Positions 7,984 through 16,358 of a DNA stretch of 30,000 bases are shown in pieces (the stretch's first letter is position 1; each line of letters opens with the position of its first letter). This stretch comes from Mesostigma viride (lineage: Eukaryota > Streptophyta > Mesostigmatophyceae > Mesostigmatales > Mesostigmataceae). The stretch spans positions 45,001 to 75,000 of the forward strand of contig RPFO01000589.1 in assembly GCA_009746045.1 (NCBI GenBank), given 5' to 3'. The notes under the pieces were generated by a model, which made no database searches, was not told where the DNA came from, and saw only the letters and a program-made list of their open reading frames with translations. Position numbers and translations under genes: made by a program.

Positions 7984-9336
7984 ATGCAAGTCAGATTTAG
8001 TGATGACCCTTCCCTTACCCTGAACCAGGCCCCTGCCCCTCCTGCAACCTTGGCTCAACCCTCCAGCAGGTCCTCACTAACTAACAATGTTTTTAGGCCT
8101 CCTTCCCACCCTGTTCCTTCCATGCCTGCTCTTAACACGGGTCGTGCCTCTGCCCCTGTCGGTCCTTCTGGGCGCCCTAGTGCAGTTCCCTTTTACCCAC
8201 CTGCTTCCTGGTCCTACCCTGAGACGGCCTATGAGGCAGCCCAGGTCCCTACCCGTGTGGCTGATTTAGAAGTTAATAGTGATTTCAGTACCATGCCCTT
8301 AGATGACAGAAATTATGATCATTTTGCCTATTCCTCTCTTCGTGAGCAATATACTGTCCCCTTCTCTTATGGGCACCAGCCTGAAACGGTGGCCCCGTCT
8401 AGACCCCTACCCAAGACTTTTCCTCTTCCTTCCTTCTATCCCGCTTATGTAGCAGTGGAAGCTAGTGGCCCTATGGGAAAAACTGACTCTTCTAATCCCC
8501 CTAAGCCCCCTGCTCTTCCCCTCTTTGCTAACCTTCCCAAGCTGGATGTCAAGTCTACCCCTCAACAGTTTTTCACCTTTATTATGTTGCTTACACAGAA
8601 CACGGAGTCGTGGCAGAATCATAATAGATGGCGTCTTTCTGATGCTGTATTAGTTCCTCACTATCTCACAACCTGTATTACTCCTGAGCTTGCTAACCTC
8701 ATTCAGTGTGAGTCTTTGGCCTCTCATGCCTACCCTAACTCTGTAGCAGAATTGTTTAAGCGTTTAGAGAACCATTTAGTCCCTCCTGATTCAGATTGGC
8801 AGGATAGATTAGCCTTTGGTACCTTGCAGCAGGGTACCAAATCATTTAAGGAGTATATGAAAGAGTTTGATGCTCAGATGGTACGAATTAGGGATTTGTC
8901 GGGTGCAGAAGTACGTGCTCGCTTCCTCCAAGGCCTCAGTAGACCCTTATTACGTGAAGTCAAGCGCCAGTTCTCTGCCTACCGTTTTACTGATCTGCCC
9001 CTCAAGCATGTGCGCCAGCATCTCTTGCGTGTAGCAGATTTCTTCACCACCCCTTCTCTTCCTACCCGTTCCCGTATTAATAATATTATCCTTACCCCTG
9101 AGGAGGAGAACTCCTATGTAGAAGAATTAGATATCTGTGTTACTGACCTTTCAGCCCTTGATGTCTCTCATATCACATGCTATCATTGTAAGGAAGTAGG
9201 TCATCTTAAACGTGAGTGCCCCAAGTTCCTTTCGGGTGCTCCCCCTCATCCCGACGCTCGCCCTCCTCGTACCCCTCAGCGTGCTCCTATTCGTCCTACT
9301 TCAGGACGCATCCTTCAGCTACCCCTAGTAGGCTGA
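7984..9336 (+). CDS. gag: Gag polyprotein (capsid and zinc-knuckle nucleocapsid)
   Basis: The structural protein that packages element RNA. It is shown from its first in-frame ATG, but the frame is open back to 7849 and the true start is probably the ATG at 7764, which has a good context. That ATG is in another frame and stops near 7848, right after an ATA/ACA microsatellite (7815-7845), so an indel there likely broke the link. After a Pro/Ser-rich N terminus, residues of about 190-360 form the retrotransposon gag region (LFANLPKLD, WRLSDAVLVPHYL, FKEYMKEFDAQM, RARFLQGL). A CX2CX4HX4C zinc knuckle spans C399-C412 (CYHCKEVGHLKREC). The frame stops at 9336 while a -1 frame carries a gag-like tail ending PMDLGGEGEQ. 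Confidence 0.88.
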   Translation: MQVRFSDDPSLTLNQAPAPPATLAQPSSRSSLTNNVFRPPSHPVPSMPALNTGRASAPVGPSGRPSAVPFYPPASWSYPETAYEAAQVPTRVADLEVNSDFSTMPLDDRNYDHFAYSSLREQYTVPFSYGHQPETVAPSRPLPKTFPLPSFYPAYVAVEASGPMGKTDSSNPPKPPALPLFANLPKLDVKSTPQQFFTFIMLLTQNTESWQNHNRWRLSDAVLVPHYLTTCITPELANLIQCESLASHAYPNSVAELFKRLENHLVPPDSDWQDRLAFGTLQQGTKSFKEYMKEFDAQMVRIRDLSGAEVRARFLQGLSRPLLREVKRQFSAYRFTDLPLKHVRQHLLRVADFFTTPSLPTRSRINNIILTPEEENSYVEELDICVTDLSALDVSHITCYHCKEVGHLKRECPKFLSGAPPHPDARPPRTPQRAPIRPTSGRILQLPLVG

Positions 9337-9488
9337 ATGCTGTGCAGACAGGATCCCCAGGGTTCCCCTATGATAATCAGGCTCCCGCACCCTCTTCGCT
9401 CCCTCGTGACCCTCCAGCAGTGGCTTTTTCGCCAGGGTCTTCTTCGGGGTTAGTTCCTATGGATTTGGGGGGGGAGGGGGAACAGTAG
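9303..9488 (+). CDS. Gag C-terminal tail in the -1 frame
   Basis: From about 9303 the next frame continues without a stop to TAG at 9486-9488. It reads a Pro/Ser-rich tail ending VPMDLGGEGEQ; a PMDL-type motif near the end of gag is seen in other Ty3/gypsy gags. It has no start codon, so it needs a frameshift between about 9303 and 9336. I see no canonical slippery heptamer there, so an indel in this copy or in the assembly (ACCCCT) is likely. Confidence 0.5.
   Translation, partial: RTHPSATPSRLNAVQTGSPGFPYDNQAPAPSSLPRDPPAVAFSPGSSSGLVPMDLGGEGEQ
9467..9480 (+). other. G8-A-G5 tract: candidate -1 frameshift site or internal polypurine tract
   Basis: In the gag tail frame this reads TTG GGG GGG GAG GGG. 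The heptamer G GGG GGG fits the -1 slippery form, and a -1 shift here enters the open protease frame. The tract also matches the polypurine tract before the 3' LTR (G8-A-GG at 16348-16358). Either role, or both, is possible. Confidence 0.5.
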
Positions 9489-9601
9489 GCCTGTCAGCCG
9501 GGGGTAACCTGGACAGGTCCTTAGATAGTACCCCAGATAAAAATTTTTGCCTGCCTGTTTTTATAACCTCTGTAGGAGCTGAATCTTCCCTACCACTACG
9601 T

Positions 9602-10096
9602 GTGCGTCCTCTTATGTTCTTGAATGGTGGTTTAACCGTCCCTCACACTGTTGTAGACCCCTTCTTGCATGCTGATGAACTCTTGAATGTCTCTGTGTTG
9701 GTAGATAGCGGTGCGGCTAGCTCCTTTGTGAGCGAGGCCCTAGTTAGACGTTTAGGACTAGTCCCTACCCCTCACACCAAACCCGTTACTGTTCATTATG
9801 CTGATGGTCGCACCAGTCATTCCCCGGGTACGGTGTCCCTTCCCATGGTTATACAAGGACGTACTGTCAACCTGACGGCCACTATAGGCCCTATCACTAC
9901 CGCTGATGTATTACTAGGATTAGATTGGCACCAGGATAATAAGATTACTATTAATTATGATACCATGGTCATTTGGTTTCCAGATAGCTCTTACTGGGTA
10001 CCTGAACGTCATTATAGATTGGAAAATTTATCCTTGGTAGATATTACTCCTCCTACACCTGTTGATCCTCCTGTAAGACCTATACCTGAAGTATAA
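9602..10096 (+). CDS. pro: Retropepsin-type aspartic protease
   Basis: It cleaves the Gag and Pol precursors during particle maturation. The active-site triad DSGA is at residues 35-38 counted from 9602 (VLVDSGAASSFVS), and the second conserved motif is ADVLLGLDWH about 70 residues later, both typical of Ty3/gypsy proteases. The frame is open upstream past the G tract at 9467, so the natural product probably starts by -1 frameshift from gag; the coordinate used is the first GTG in the frame, and the first ATG is 9614. The stop overlaps the start of the RT ORF as TAATG, which suggests coupled termination and restart. Confidence 0.85.
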   Translation: MRPLMFLNGGLTVPHTVVDPFLHADELLNVSVLVDSGAASSFVSEALVRRLGLVPTPHTKPVTVHYADGRTSHSPGTVSLPMVIQGRTVNLTATIGPITTADVLLGLDWHQDNKITINYDTMVIWFPDSSYWVPERHYRLENLSLVDITPPTPVDPPVRPIPEV

Positions 10097-11982
10097 TGTC
10101 AAATGACGAATTACGTTCTGAATTAAAGCAAAATGGATACCTATTATGTATGTTCCTTCAGTTAGAAGTACAACAGATACCTATCACTAACAATAGTGTG
10201 GATATAGATGTAAATACAGTGGATACAATAGGAGTAGGATTTACTGAAAATGAAATAGTAAGATACATGGCTGTGATAGATTCCTCAAAAGTATTTGAAG
10301 AAAAGACTCCTTCTTATCCTCCTCCTCGTTCTGTTTTACACCGTGTAGTTATCAAGGACGGTGCAGTTCCTACGCACTCTCCGATGTATAGAATGGGCCC
10401 TACCGAGTTAAAGGAACTAAAACAGATTTTAGTGTCATTATTAGAAGCAGGATTGATAGAGCCTAGTAACTCCCCCTACTCAGCTGGTGTCCTGTTAGTT
10501 CCTAAGCCAAATGGCAAGTTTCGCCTAGTTACTGATTATAGGAAGTTGAATGATATTACTGTGAAATCTAAATACCCTCTACCTCGTATTGACGATATAT
10601 TTAATAAGGTTAAAGGTTCCACTTGTTTCACAGTACTGGATTGTGCGGATGGTTTTTGGCAGTTGCGGATAGCTCCTGAGGATTGCCATAAAACCGCCTT
10701 TGCTACCCCTTTTGGTCATTACCAGTTTAGAGTAGCGGCTATGGGACTCTGTAACTCGCCTGCCTCTTTTCAAATGTTAATGAATGAAGTGCTTAGACCT
10801 GTTATGGGAAATTCTCATCTTCCTCAGGTGTCCTCTGATCTAAAGGATCCCTCCTTCTCCTCTGTTTCTTTATCTGAGCATGACCGTTCTTGTGCTCAAG
10901 CTTACTTAGATGATATTCTTATTTACTCTCCTGATTTTGAAACGCACCTACGTGATTTAAAGAAAGTATTAGAAATAATGGCTGAAAATTCTTTGTGGGC
11001 GCGCCGTGCTAAAGTGCGTTCGGGTAGGAGTGTCCCATTTTTAGGGCACGTTCTGTCAGATGCCGGGGTCGCTACCGACCCGGATAAAACTAAGTCAATT
11101 CAGGAATGGCCTACTCCTACCGACGTTAAAGGTGTACGTAGTTTCCTAGGAATTGCTTCTTACTATAGGCGTTTTATCCCGCGTTTCGCCACTATAGCAG
11201 CCCCTATTAATCATTTATTAAAGAAGGATATCCCCTTTGTTTGGAGTAGTGAGTGTCAGTCTGCTTTTCAGTGCCTAAAATCCCTACTCCTTTCCCCTCC
11301 TGTACTCATCCTACCGGATACTACTAAACCCTTTGTTGTGGCTACAGATGCTAGTAAAGTAGCTATAGGTGGTGTCCTTCTCCAGGATCAGGGTCAGGGC
11401 TTACAGCCAATTGAATATATCTCTAGGACAATGCTCCCTGCGGAGCGTAACTATCCCGTCCACCAGCAGGAACTCTTAGCTGTGGTGTATTGTTGCCACG
11501 CGTGGCAGCACTTCCTTAAAGGTGCTCAATTTGATGTCTGCCTGAATGAACCCTGTGAGCTAGATCCTTATAGGTTAGTTATCCAAACGGATCATCGTCC
11601 CCTTACCCATCTTCTCTCCCAACCCAACCTTACCCCTCGGCAAGCGCGCTGGATGGAATTTTTAGCACAGTTTTCCCCTTTTAAACTTCAGTATGTCAAG
11701 GGTGTAGATAACATAGTACCAGATGCACTCTCTCGTCGTGCAGACTATTCCTTCTTCGAGGACCTTGATGTTCTCAATATTACTCTAGTTCCTACTACTA
11801 TGGGTGTAACCCCTTATGGTGAACTACCTGATGATGATTCCTATGCCTACCTCTTTCATACAGCTGTTCGCATGCCTGATCTCCTTTCTCACGTAGGACT
11901 CTCTCTCCCGTGTGAGGCCCTTCCTGTGGCCTCGGTGGGGGGGAGGGGAAAAATAAAATTTCTATACCGCTTAGCCATATAG
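10096..11982 (+). CDS. pol: Pol: reverse transcriptase and RNase H
   Basis: A 628-residue frame starting at an ATG that overlaps the protease stop by one base. The RT core covers residues of about 75-330: GLIEPSNSPYSAGVLLVPK, catalytic Asp182 in FTVLDCADGFWQ, the NSPASFQMLMN motif, and YLDD at 270-273 with Asp272/273. Between the last two motifs there are about 25 extra residues (roughly 239-266, Ser/Asp-rich) compared with typical Ty3/gypsy RTs. RNase H follows with Asp418 (VATDAS), Glu459 (QQELLAVVY), Asp499 (QTDHRPL) and Asp543 (PDALSRR). All expected catalytic acids are present. The frame ends at a TAG soon after a second G tract. Integrase continues in another frame, so this end is probably not the natural C terminus. 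Confidence 0.93.
   Translation: MSNDELRSELKQNGYLLCMFLQLEVQQIPITNNSVDIDVNTVDTIGVGFTENEIVRYMAVIDSSKVFEEKTPSYPPPRSVLHRVVIKDGAVPTHSPMYRMGPTELKELKQILVSLLEAGLIEPSNSPYSAGVLLVPKPNGKFRLVTDYRKLNDITVKSKYPLPRIDDIFNKVKGSTCFTVLDCADGFWQLRIAPEDCHKTAFATPFGHYQFRVAAMGLCNSPASFQMLMNEVLRPVMGNSHLPQVSSDLKDPSFSSVSLSEHDRSCAQAYLDDILIYSPDFETHLRDLKKVLEIMAENSLWARRAKVRSGRSVPFLGHVLSDAGVATDPDKTKSIQEWPTPTDVKGVRSFLGIASYYRRFIPRFATIAAPINHLLKKDIPFVWSSECQSAFQCLKSLLLSPPVLILPDTTKPFVVATDASKVAIGGVLLQDQGQGLQPIEYISRTMLPAERNYPVHQQELLAVVYCCHAWQHFLKGAQFDVCLNEPCELDPYRLVIQTDHRPLTHLLSQPNLTPRQARWMEFLAQFSPFKLQYVKGVDNIVPDALSRRADYSFFEDLDVLNITLVPTTMGVTPYGELPDDDSYAYLFHTAVRMPDLLSHVGLSLPCEALPVASVGGRGKIKFLYRLAI
11937..11953 (+). other. Second internal G-rich tract (G7-A-G4-A5) at the RT/integrase frame change
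   Basis: GTG GGG GGG AGG GGA contains G GGG GGG in the RT frame. A -1 shift here opens a frame to a TAG near 12016, and a further shift near 12008-12016 (AGTCCCCTAG) leads into the integrase frame, open from 12008. It resembles the polypurine tract and the tract at 9467. Confidence 0.45.
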
Positions 11983-12091
11983 CGACTAGGTCAGGAAAGT
12001 CTTATGAAAACGTAGTCCCCTAGGACCTCCCCTTCTCTTCGGCAAGGCGGTAGGAGATCTCTTTAAACCTGTTCTGGATACTTCTGTAGCG

Positions 12092-13618
12092 ATGCCTACC
12101 TCTGATCTTGAACGCCTTATTAGTAGATTTACGGCCACTGAGCCGGAAGCATTAGCTGCCATTGCTGCACATCCCCAACAATTAGGCAAGCACCCTTGTA
12201 AATTTGTAGGTGGGTTTTTATATGTGCAGATAGCAGATTCTCCCCCTCAATGGCGCCTGTATGTCCCTCCTATCTGTCGCTCCTCCTTGCTCTTTGAGTT
12301 GCATGACTTAGCTGCTCACCAGGGTGGTAAACGGGTACGGGACCTAGTAGCCCGCTCTTATTACTGGCCTTCCCTTTATAAGGATGTGGATGAGTATGTT
12401 AGAACTTGTCAATCTTGCCAGGAAATGAAACCCAATAATGTAGGACAGATAGCAGAACCTAGGACCTTGCCTGACCCTATCATGCCTTGGGATTCTATCA
12501 TGATGGATTTTGTAGGACCTTTTAGAAAGAATGATAGGGGCAATGCCCAAATCCTTGTGTTCATAGATCGTTTTACTCGTATGTGCCATCTTGTGCCGTG
12601 TCCTTTAGAACTCACCGCACGTGATTGCGCACGCCTATACCTCAATAATGTATATAGATATCATGGATTGAGTAGGCAGTTTATTAGTGATAAGGATAAA
12701 TTATTTACCTCAGATTTTTGGCAGCAGTTTTTCGCTGCCATCGGTACCAAGGTTACCTACGGTACTGCCTACCACTCCTCCTCCTCTCATTTAGTAGAGC
12801 GTCTTAATAGAGTAGTAGAAGAAGCGCTTAGGCACTATGTTAATGGCTCGGGTAGTGATTGGGAGGATTATTTATGTTTGGTAGAGTTCTCCCTCAACAA
12901 TTGTCCCCAAGCTGCGCATGGATATACGCCCTTCTTCTTAGATACTGGGAGACAGCCCCTTACCCCTACCTCTCTCTTAGCTAGTCCTCTACGGGACAAG
13001 GATGATGTGTCCCGAGATACTGTAGAAGGTGTACAGTCCTTACTAGATAGAATGAAAACTGCTCATGACCACGCGATCTCAGGGTATCAAAAAGCTCAGG
13101 CTAAGTACCTTGCTAGGTTGCGTGCCTCCTTAGATAGACGAGCACCTGAGATAGAAGTAGGAGATCTAGTATTAGTAGAAGGCCCCCGTGTTGGCCGTTT
13201 TGCTCATAAGTTTGAAGCAGAACTGAAGGTCAAACTTAGGCCTGCCTTCTTAGGACCCTTCCATGTGTTGTCTAGGGTAGGAAATTTCTTGTATAAAGTC
13301 GATATCCCTACCTCTTGGCAAACGCATTCAAACACCTTCCATAGGAGCCAGCTTAAACTGTACCACCCTAGTACGTTCGCTGGCAGGGAGTTAGCGCCTG
13401 CCCCTTTAGAGCATAATCCTGACACTGGGGAAGTAGAAGACGAAGTAGAAAGCATCGTGGCCCATCGAGATATCAAAAAGGGCCGCGGTACCCAGCGTCA
13501 GTATAAAGTGAAGTGGATGTATGCTCGTAGTGAAGTAGATAAGGTTTGGTATACGGAGAGTGAGCTAGATGGGTGTAGTCGCCTGCTGCAGGAATATAAA
13601 ACCCTGCACAAGCTCTAG
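12092..13618 (+). CDS. int: Integrase with C-terminal chromodomain
   Basis: It inserts the cDNA into host chromatin. Residues 71-109 form the zinc-binding H-X4-H-X29-C-X2-C domain. The catalytic triad is Asp139 (DSIMMDFVGPF), Asp200 (FISDKDKLF) and Glu236, with exact D-X35-E spacing. The usual HPQTDGQ sequence before the Glu is replaced by HSSSSHLVE, so the acid is kept but its surroundings are not. Residues of about 448-505 form a chromodomain (VESIVAHRDIKKG, QYKVKW, VDKVWYTESEL, LLQEY), which in chromoviruses steers insertion toward marked chromatin. One cage aromatic (the Trp of VKW) is clear; the flanking cage positions are not aromatic, as in group II chromodomains. The frame is open upstream to 12008, so the protein is normally fused to RT. 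Confidence 0.93.
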   Translation: MPTSDLERLISRFTATEPEALAAIAAHPQQLGKHPCKFVGGFLYVQIADSPPQWRLYVPPICRSSLLFELHDLAAHQGGKRVRDLVARSYYWPSLYKDVDEYVRTCQSCQEMKPNNVGQIAEPRTLPDPIMPWDSIMMDFVGPFRKNDRGNAQILVFIDRFTRMCHLVPCPLELTARDCARLYLNNVYRYHGLSRQFISDKDKLFTSDFWQQFFAAIGTKVTYGTAYHSSSSHLVERLNRVVEEALRHYVNGSGSDWEDYLCLVEFSLNNCPQAAHGYTPFFLDTGRQPLTPTSLLASPLRDKDDVSRDTVEGVQSLLDRMKTAHDHAISGYQKAQAKYLARLRASLDRRAPEIEVGDLVLVEGPRVGRFAHKFEAELKVKLRPAFLGPFHVLSRVGNFLYKVDIPTSWQTHSNTFHRSQLKLYHPSTFAGRELAPAPLEHNPDTGEVEDEVESIVAHRDIKKGRGTQRQYKVKWMYARSEVDKVWYTESELDGCSRLLQEYKTLHKL

Positions 13619-13663
13619 TCGTAGGCCTTCTCCTCTCTTATGTTATGTCTGCTGTCGACGGGT

Positions 13664-13689
13664 GGTTGGTTGTCCCCTCCCCTCCGCAG
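13664..13689 (+). promoter_or_regulatory. Strong 3' splice site just before ORF3
   Basis: TTGTCCCCTCCCCTCCGCAG ends at 13689, and the ORF3 ATG follows 5 bases later (13695). A transcript spliced from 7236 to 13689 would be a subgenomic ORF3 mRNA. The sites are seen; their use is inferred. Confidence 0.55.
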
Positions 13690-13694
13690 CCGTC

Positions 13695-14576
13695 ATGACA
13701 GAGCCTACCCCTCCGGCTGAGAGCCCGCTGCCGTCCCTGCCCCTACCGGACCCTGAGCTGTATTTCGAGGCCCTTCCGGGCCGTTGGGTGTCGCGATCAT
13801 GTTACCGGGGTGGCGTTGTGCAGCCGGCCCTTCAGGCCCAACATGCGAGCTTAGTCAGGGCGGCCCTCTTCGGGGTCACGTGGTATGGTCCTTCCCCTAA
13901 TGAGCCGCACCAGCTTGTCCTGCACGGGTTCGACGATGCCGGACACTGTTTGTTGGGGTGTGGTTCTCGCTGTCCCGCCTTGGAACAGATAGATGCGGTT
14001 CTCCGGTGTTGCCGTGTGTTCTCCTACCTCTCTACCCCTGTGGGCCGTACCTGCCTACGGGAGGTGTTTCCTTGGCTTCCGGCTGAGGGTGATGCTGAGG
14101 TAGATGAGAACCCCTGCGACCTTTTACGGGCCGTAGAATTCATGGAGATAGCTGATCAGGCGGCGGGACTAGCGGTTGATGGTCCTGCCCCTTCGGGCGC
14201 CCCAGCCGAGGTACATTATACTCCAGATTATTCTGCCTCGAGCGCTGCGTCCGCCTCCTCGGCGTCTGTTCCTCCCTCTCCGGTCCCGTCGTCCCCTCGG
14301 TCGACCCGGGGTGTTGCAGTGGAGCCTACCCCTTCGGGTTTGCCTGATCCTCTTTCGGCGACGGTCTCGGCTATGCAGGCTCAGATCCAGTCCCTGACCA
14401 CGGCGTTTGGGGCCTTCCTGGCGGCCCAGGCGCAGGTCCCGGCTACGCCAGCTGGATCCGCGCCTCCTACCCCTTCTGTTGCCCCGGCGACTACGGCTTC
14501 GCCCGCGCCCCCGCTGGCGCCCGCGGTCGCTGTGGTTCCGGCGGCTGCTGCGACTCCTGCTGCCTCGCGCCTGTGA
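13695..14576 (+). CDS. ORF3, first segment (unknown function)
   Basis: It starts at the first ATG after integrase, directly after an acceptor-like site. The first 190 residues look globular, with Trp and many Cys (CYRGG, CLLGCGSRC, LRCCRVFSY). They are followed by Ser/Pro/Ala-rich low complexity with a short helix MQAQIQSLTTAFGAFLAAQ between Pro-rich stretches. I see no signal peptide, membrane segment or known domain. The position is that of env in retroviruses, but nothing in the sequence shows an envelope protein. G/C-ending codons contrast sharply with the T-ending codons of gag-pol and resemble the host OSCP exons. The stop at 14574-14576 is bypassed by a -1 frame that continues the same Pro/Ala-rich composition, so it is probably an indel or a recoding site. 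Confidence 0.6.
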   Translation: MTEPTPPAESPLPSLPLPDPELYFEALPGRWVSRSCYRGGVVQPALQAQHASLVRAALFGVTWYGPSPNEPHQLVLHGFDDAGHCLLGCGSRCPALEQIDAVLRCCRVFSYLSTPVGRTCLREVFPWLPAEGDAEVDENPCDLLRAVEFMEIADQAAGLAVDGPAPSGAPAEVHYTPDYSASSAASASSASVPPSPVPSSPRSTRGVAVEPTPSGLPDPLSATVSAMQAQIQSLTTAFGAFLAAQAQVPATPAGSAPPTPSVAPATTASPAPPLAPAVAVVPAAAATPAASRL

Positions 14577-15994
14577 CCGCTGTACCTGCGCCTACGCGCG
14601 AGTCCCCTGCCCCTGTGACCGCGCCCGCTGTCGCTGCTTCCGAGCCTCCACCAGCTCAGTCGCAGCCGTCGCGGGGCTTCTTTGGCGACACTAGCGGACT
14701 GCCCAGGCTTTGGGAGGGTGGTCCCCCGCAGAGGATCCCGGTTCCTGACTGGAGCCTGGATGGTAGTCAATCTTATGCAGGACTGCCTGTCCCTACGGGC
14801 CCCATTTTTAACATGTGGCCTGAGGGTGCACCGGCCACCGAGACCGGCGCGCCAGCTTCGGGGCGGGTCCGTCACGGCCCCCTCTGGCTTCGGGTCCGGC
14901 GCGACCTCTGCTGTACCAGTGTCACCTGCGTCGGTGTCGGCTCCTGCCCCTGCTTCGGCCCCTGCCCCTTCGGCCTCTCTGTCCTTGGCCGCGGTTGTTC
15001 GGTCCACCGGCCAGGATCCTCGCGCTACCCGCGCTTCCGACTCCCTCCGGGAGTTGTCCCAGGGTGATCGGGACAGGGCTCCTTCTGTGGTGCATGCGAC
15101 GCCGGAGTCGCGCGACACGCCCGTGCCTGGATGTGGTATGTCCGCACTCGCCTGCCGCCAGTGTGACCTGCCGCGCGCCTCCGCCGAGCTTGCCATCTCG
15201 CCCATGTCCTACGGGTTTTCCCAGGTGTGTCGGGCGCCTCGGGATCGTGGCCTACCCATTGAGACTGATCGGCCTCCTTTCGACATGGTTATTTTAGCTG
15301 ATCCTGTGTTCCAGGGTGAGATCCTGGTTCGGCGCGTTCTGTATCGCTGGGCTAGGCGCCACAACGACTTGGACACCTACGGTGGGTTCCAGTGGGCTTA
15401 CCCTCCGCCTCTGGGCATTATGGCTTCGGATGCCCTTACGGTAGAGTTTCCTGCGGTGCCGGGTGTTACGTACACCACGGTCCTCCAGCCCATCCTCGAG
15501 TGGGATGCCCGGCGTCCGGCGCCCCTCCCGGGCCAGGGTCTAGACTCCCGCGGTCACCCTCCTCCTCGGGCCAGCGACTACCTAGAGACATTCGGGTCGC
15601 GCCAGTGTGCGCGTCGGTGGCGTTCCCGTGAGATTCGGCACATCCGGTTGTGGCCGTCCAACGTGGAGCCCCTGGTAGATCTGTTTTTCCCGACGGGTAT
15701 GCGCCCTCGGATCCGGTATCATCGCCTGCTCCTTCGGGCTCTCTGCCTGATCGCGGTAGAGCCTTTCCTACGCCTCTTTGCCTGCGGTTTCCTGGACTGG
15801 GCCCGGGCCAGGTCGTTCTTACTCAGCATAGGTATTACTGGGCCTTTCTGGGCCTTTTTCCTGACGGCGTGTGGGCCGATGTTTTCCTCACCGTAGATAG
15901 GCATGACAATGTTGAGGATGTGGCCCATTACCAGGCCTACCTGGAGTCCTGCTGGCCTCCCGTGGTACCTACCAGACGGATGGCCATTAGATAG
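14573..15994 (+). pseudogene. ORF3, C-terminal part, in shifted frames (unknown function)
   Basis: The continuation of ORF3 judged by composition. One frame runs from about 14573 to 14862 (Pro/Ala-rich, then GFFGDTSGLPRLWEGG). A +1 change in a GGGG run near 14860 leads to a frame open to 15896 (PMSYGFSQVC, GEILVRRVLYRWARRHNDLD, YGGFQWAYPPPLG). A -1 change near 15798-15812 (GGGCCCGGGCC) leads to an ending at 15992-15994 (DGVWADVFLTVDRHDN). About 760 residues in all would be encoded. The C-terminal half is rich in Trp, Arg and Tyr and looks folded, but I recognise no family. Three breaks in GC-rich homopolymers point to mutation or sequence error in a once continuous gene. Confidence 0.5.
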
Positions 15995-16347
15995 AGGGCC
16001 TTAGGCCCGACCTGAGGGTGTTGTCCCTCCGGTATGTAGAGTCGCCCTCATGTTCTGGCCAGTTGGCTGGTCGTTCTTGGTCCTTGGTGCTGATGGTTTA
16101 CTCTGTGTGTCCTGCCCAGTGCCGTCCCCCCCGGCAAGGACTCCGTTCCAGGCAGTTAGGGGAACCTACCACCAGGCTTGGTGCTGGCTAACCCTACACC
16201 TCCCGGCGTGGTGGTGGAGACCGTGTGAACTATTGGTGCCTTGTATCTTGGATGGCTTGTTGACTGTGTTAGTGTGTGCTGGGTGCATTAGGTTTCCTAC
16301 CCCTTGTTTTCCTCCCTGTACGTAGGGAGAGGGCTCCCTACCTTTGT
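15995..16347 (+). other. Retrotransposon 3' untranslated region
   Basis: About 350 bases between ORF3 and the polypurine tract. A hydrophobic, Trp- and Cys-rich frame of about 90 residues (16050-16325) is present. I do not support it as a gene: it has no domain, and its composition follows from G/T-rich DNA. Confidence 0.4.
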
Positions 16348-16358
16348 GGGGGGGGAGG
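16348..16358 (+). other. Polypurine tract (second-strand primer)
   Basis: G8-A-GG abuts the TG of the 3' LTR with no gap, the standard place for the RNase H-resistant primer of plus-strand DNA synthesis. Similar tracts at 9467 and 11937 are described separately. Confidence 0.88.

Noticed and set aside
14381-15205. A 274-codon minus-strand frame opposite ORF3
   Set aside because: Gly/Ala/Arg-rich, typical of the antisense of GC-rich coding DNA. The sense strand has better start context and fits the element.
13695-15994. Calling ORF3 an envelope gene
   Set aside because: Position and the upstream acceptor fit, but there is no signal peptide, fusion peptide, or clear membrane anchor. The hydrophobic stretch near 15730-15890 appears only in a frame I think is not the natural one.
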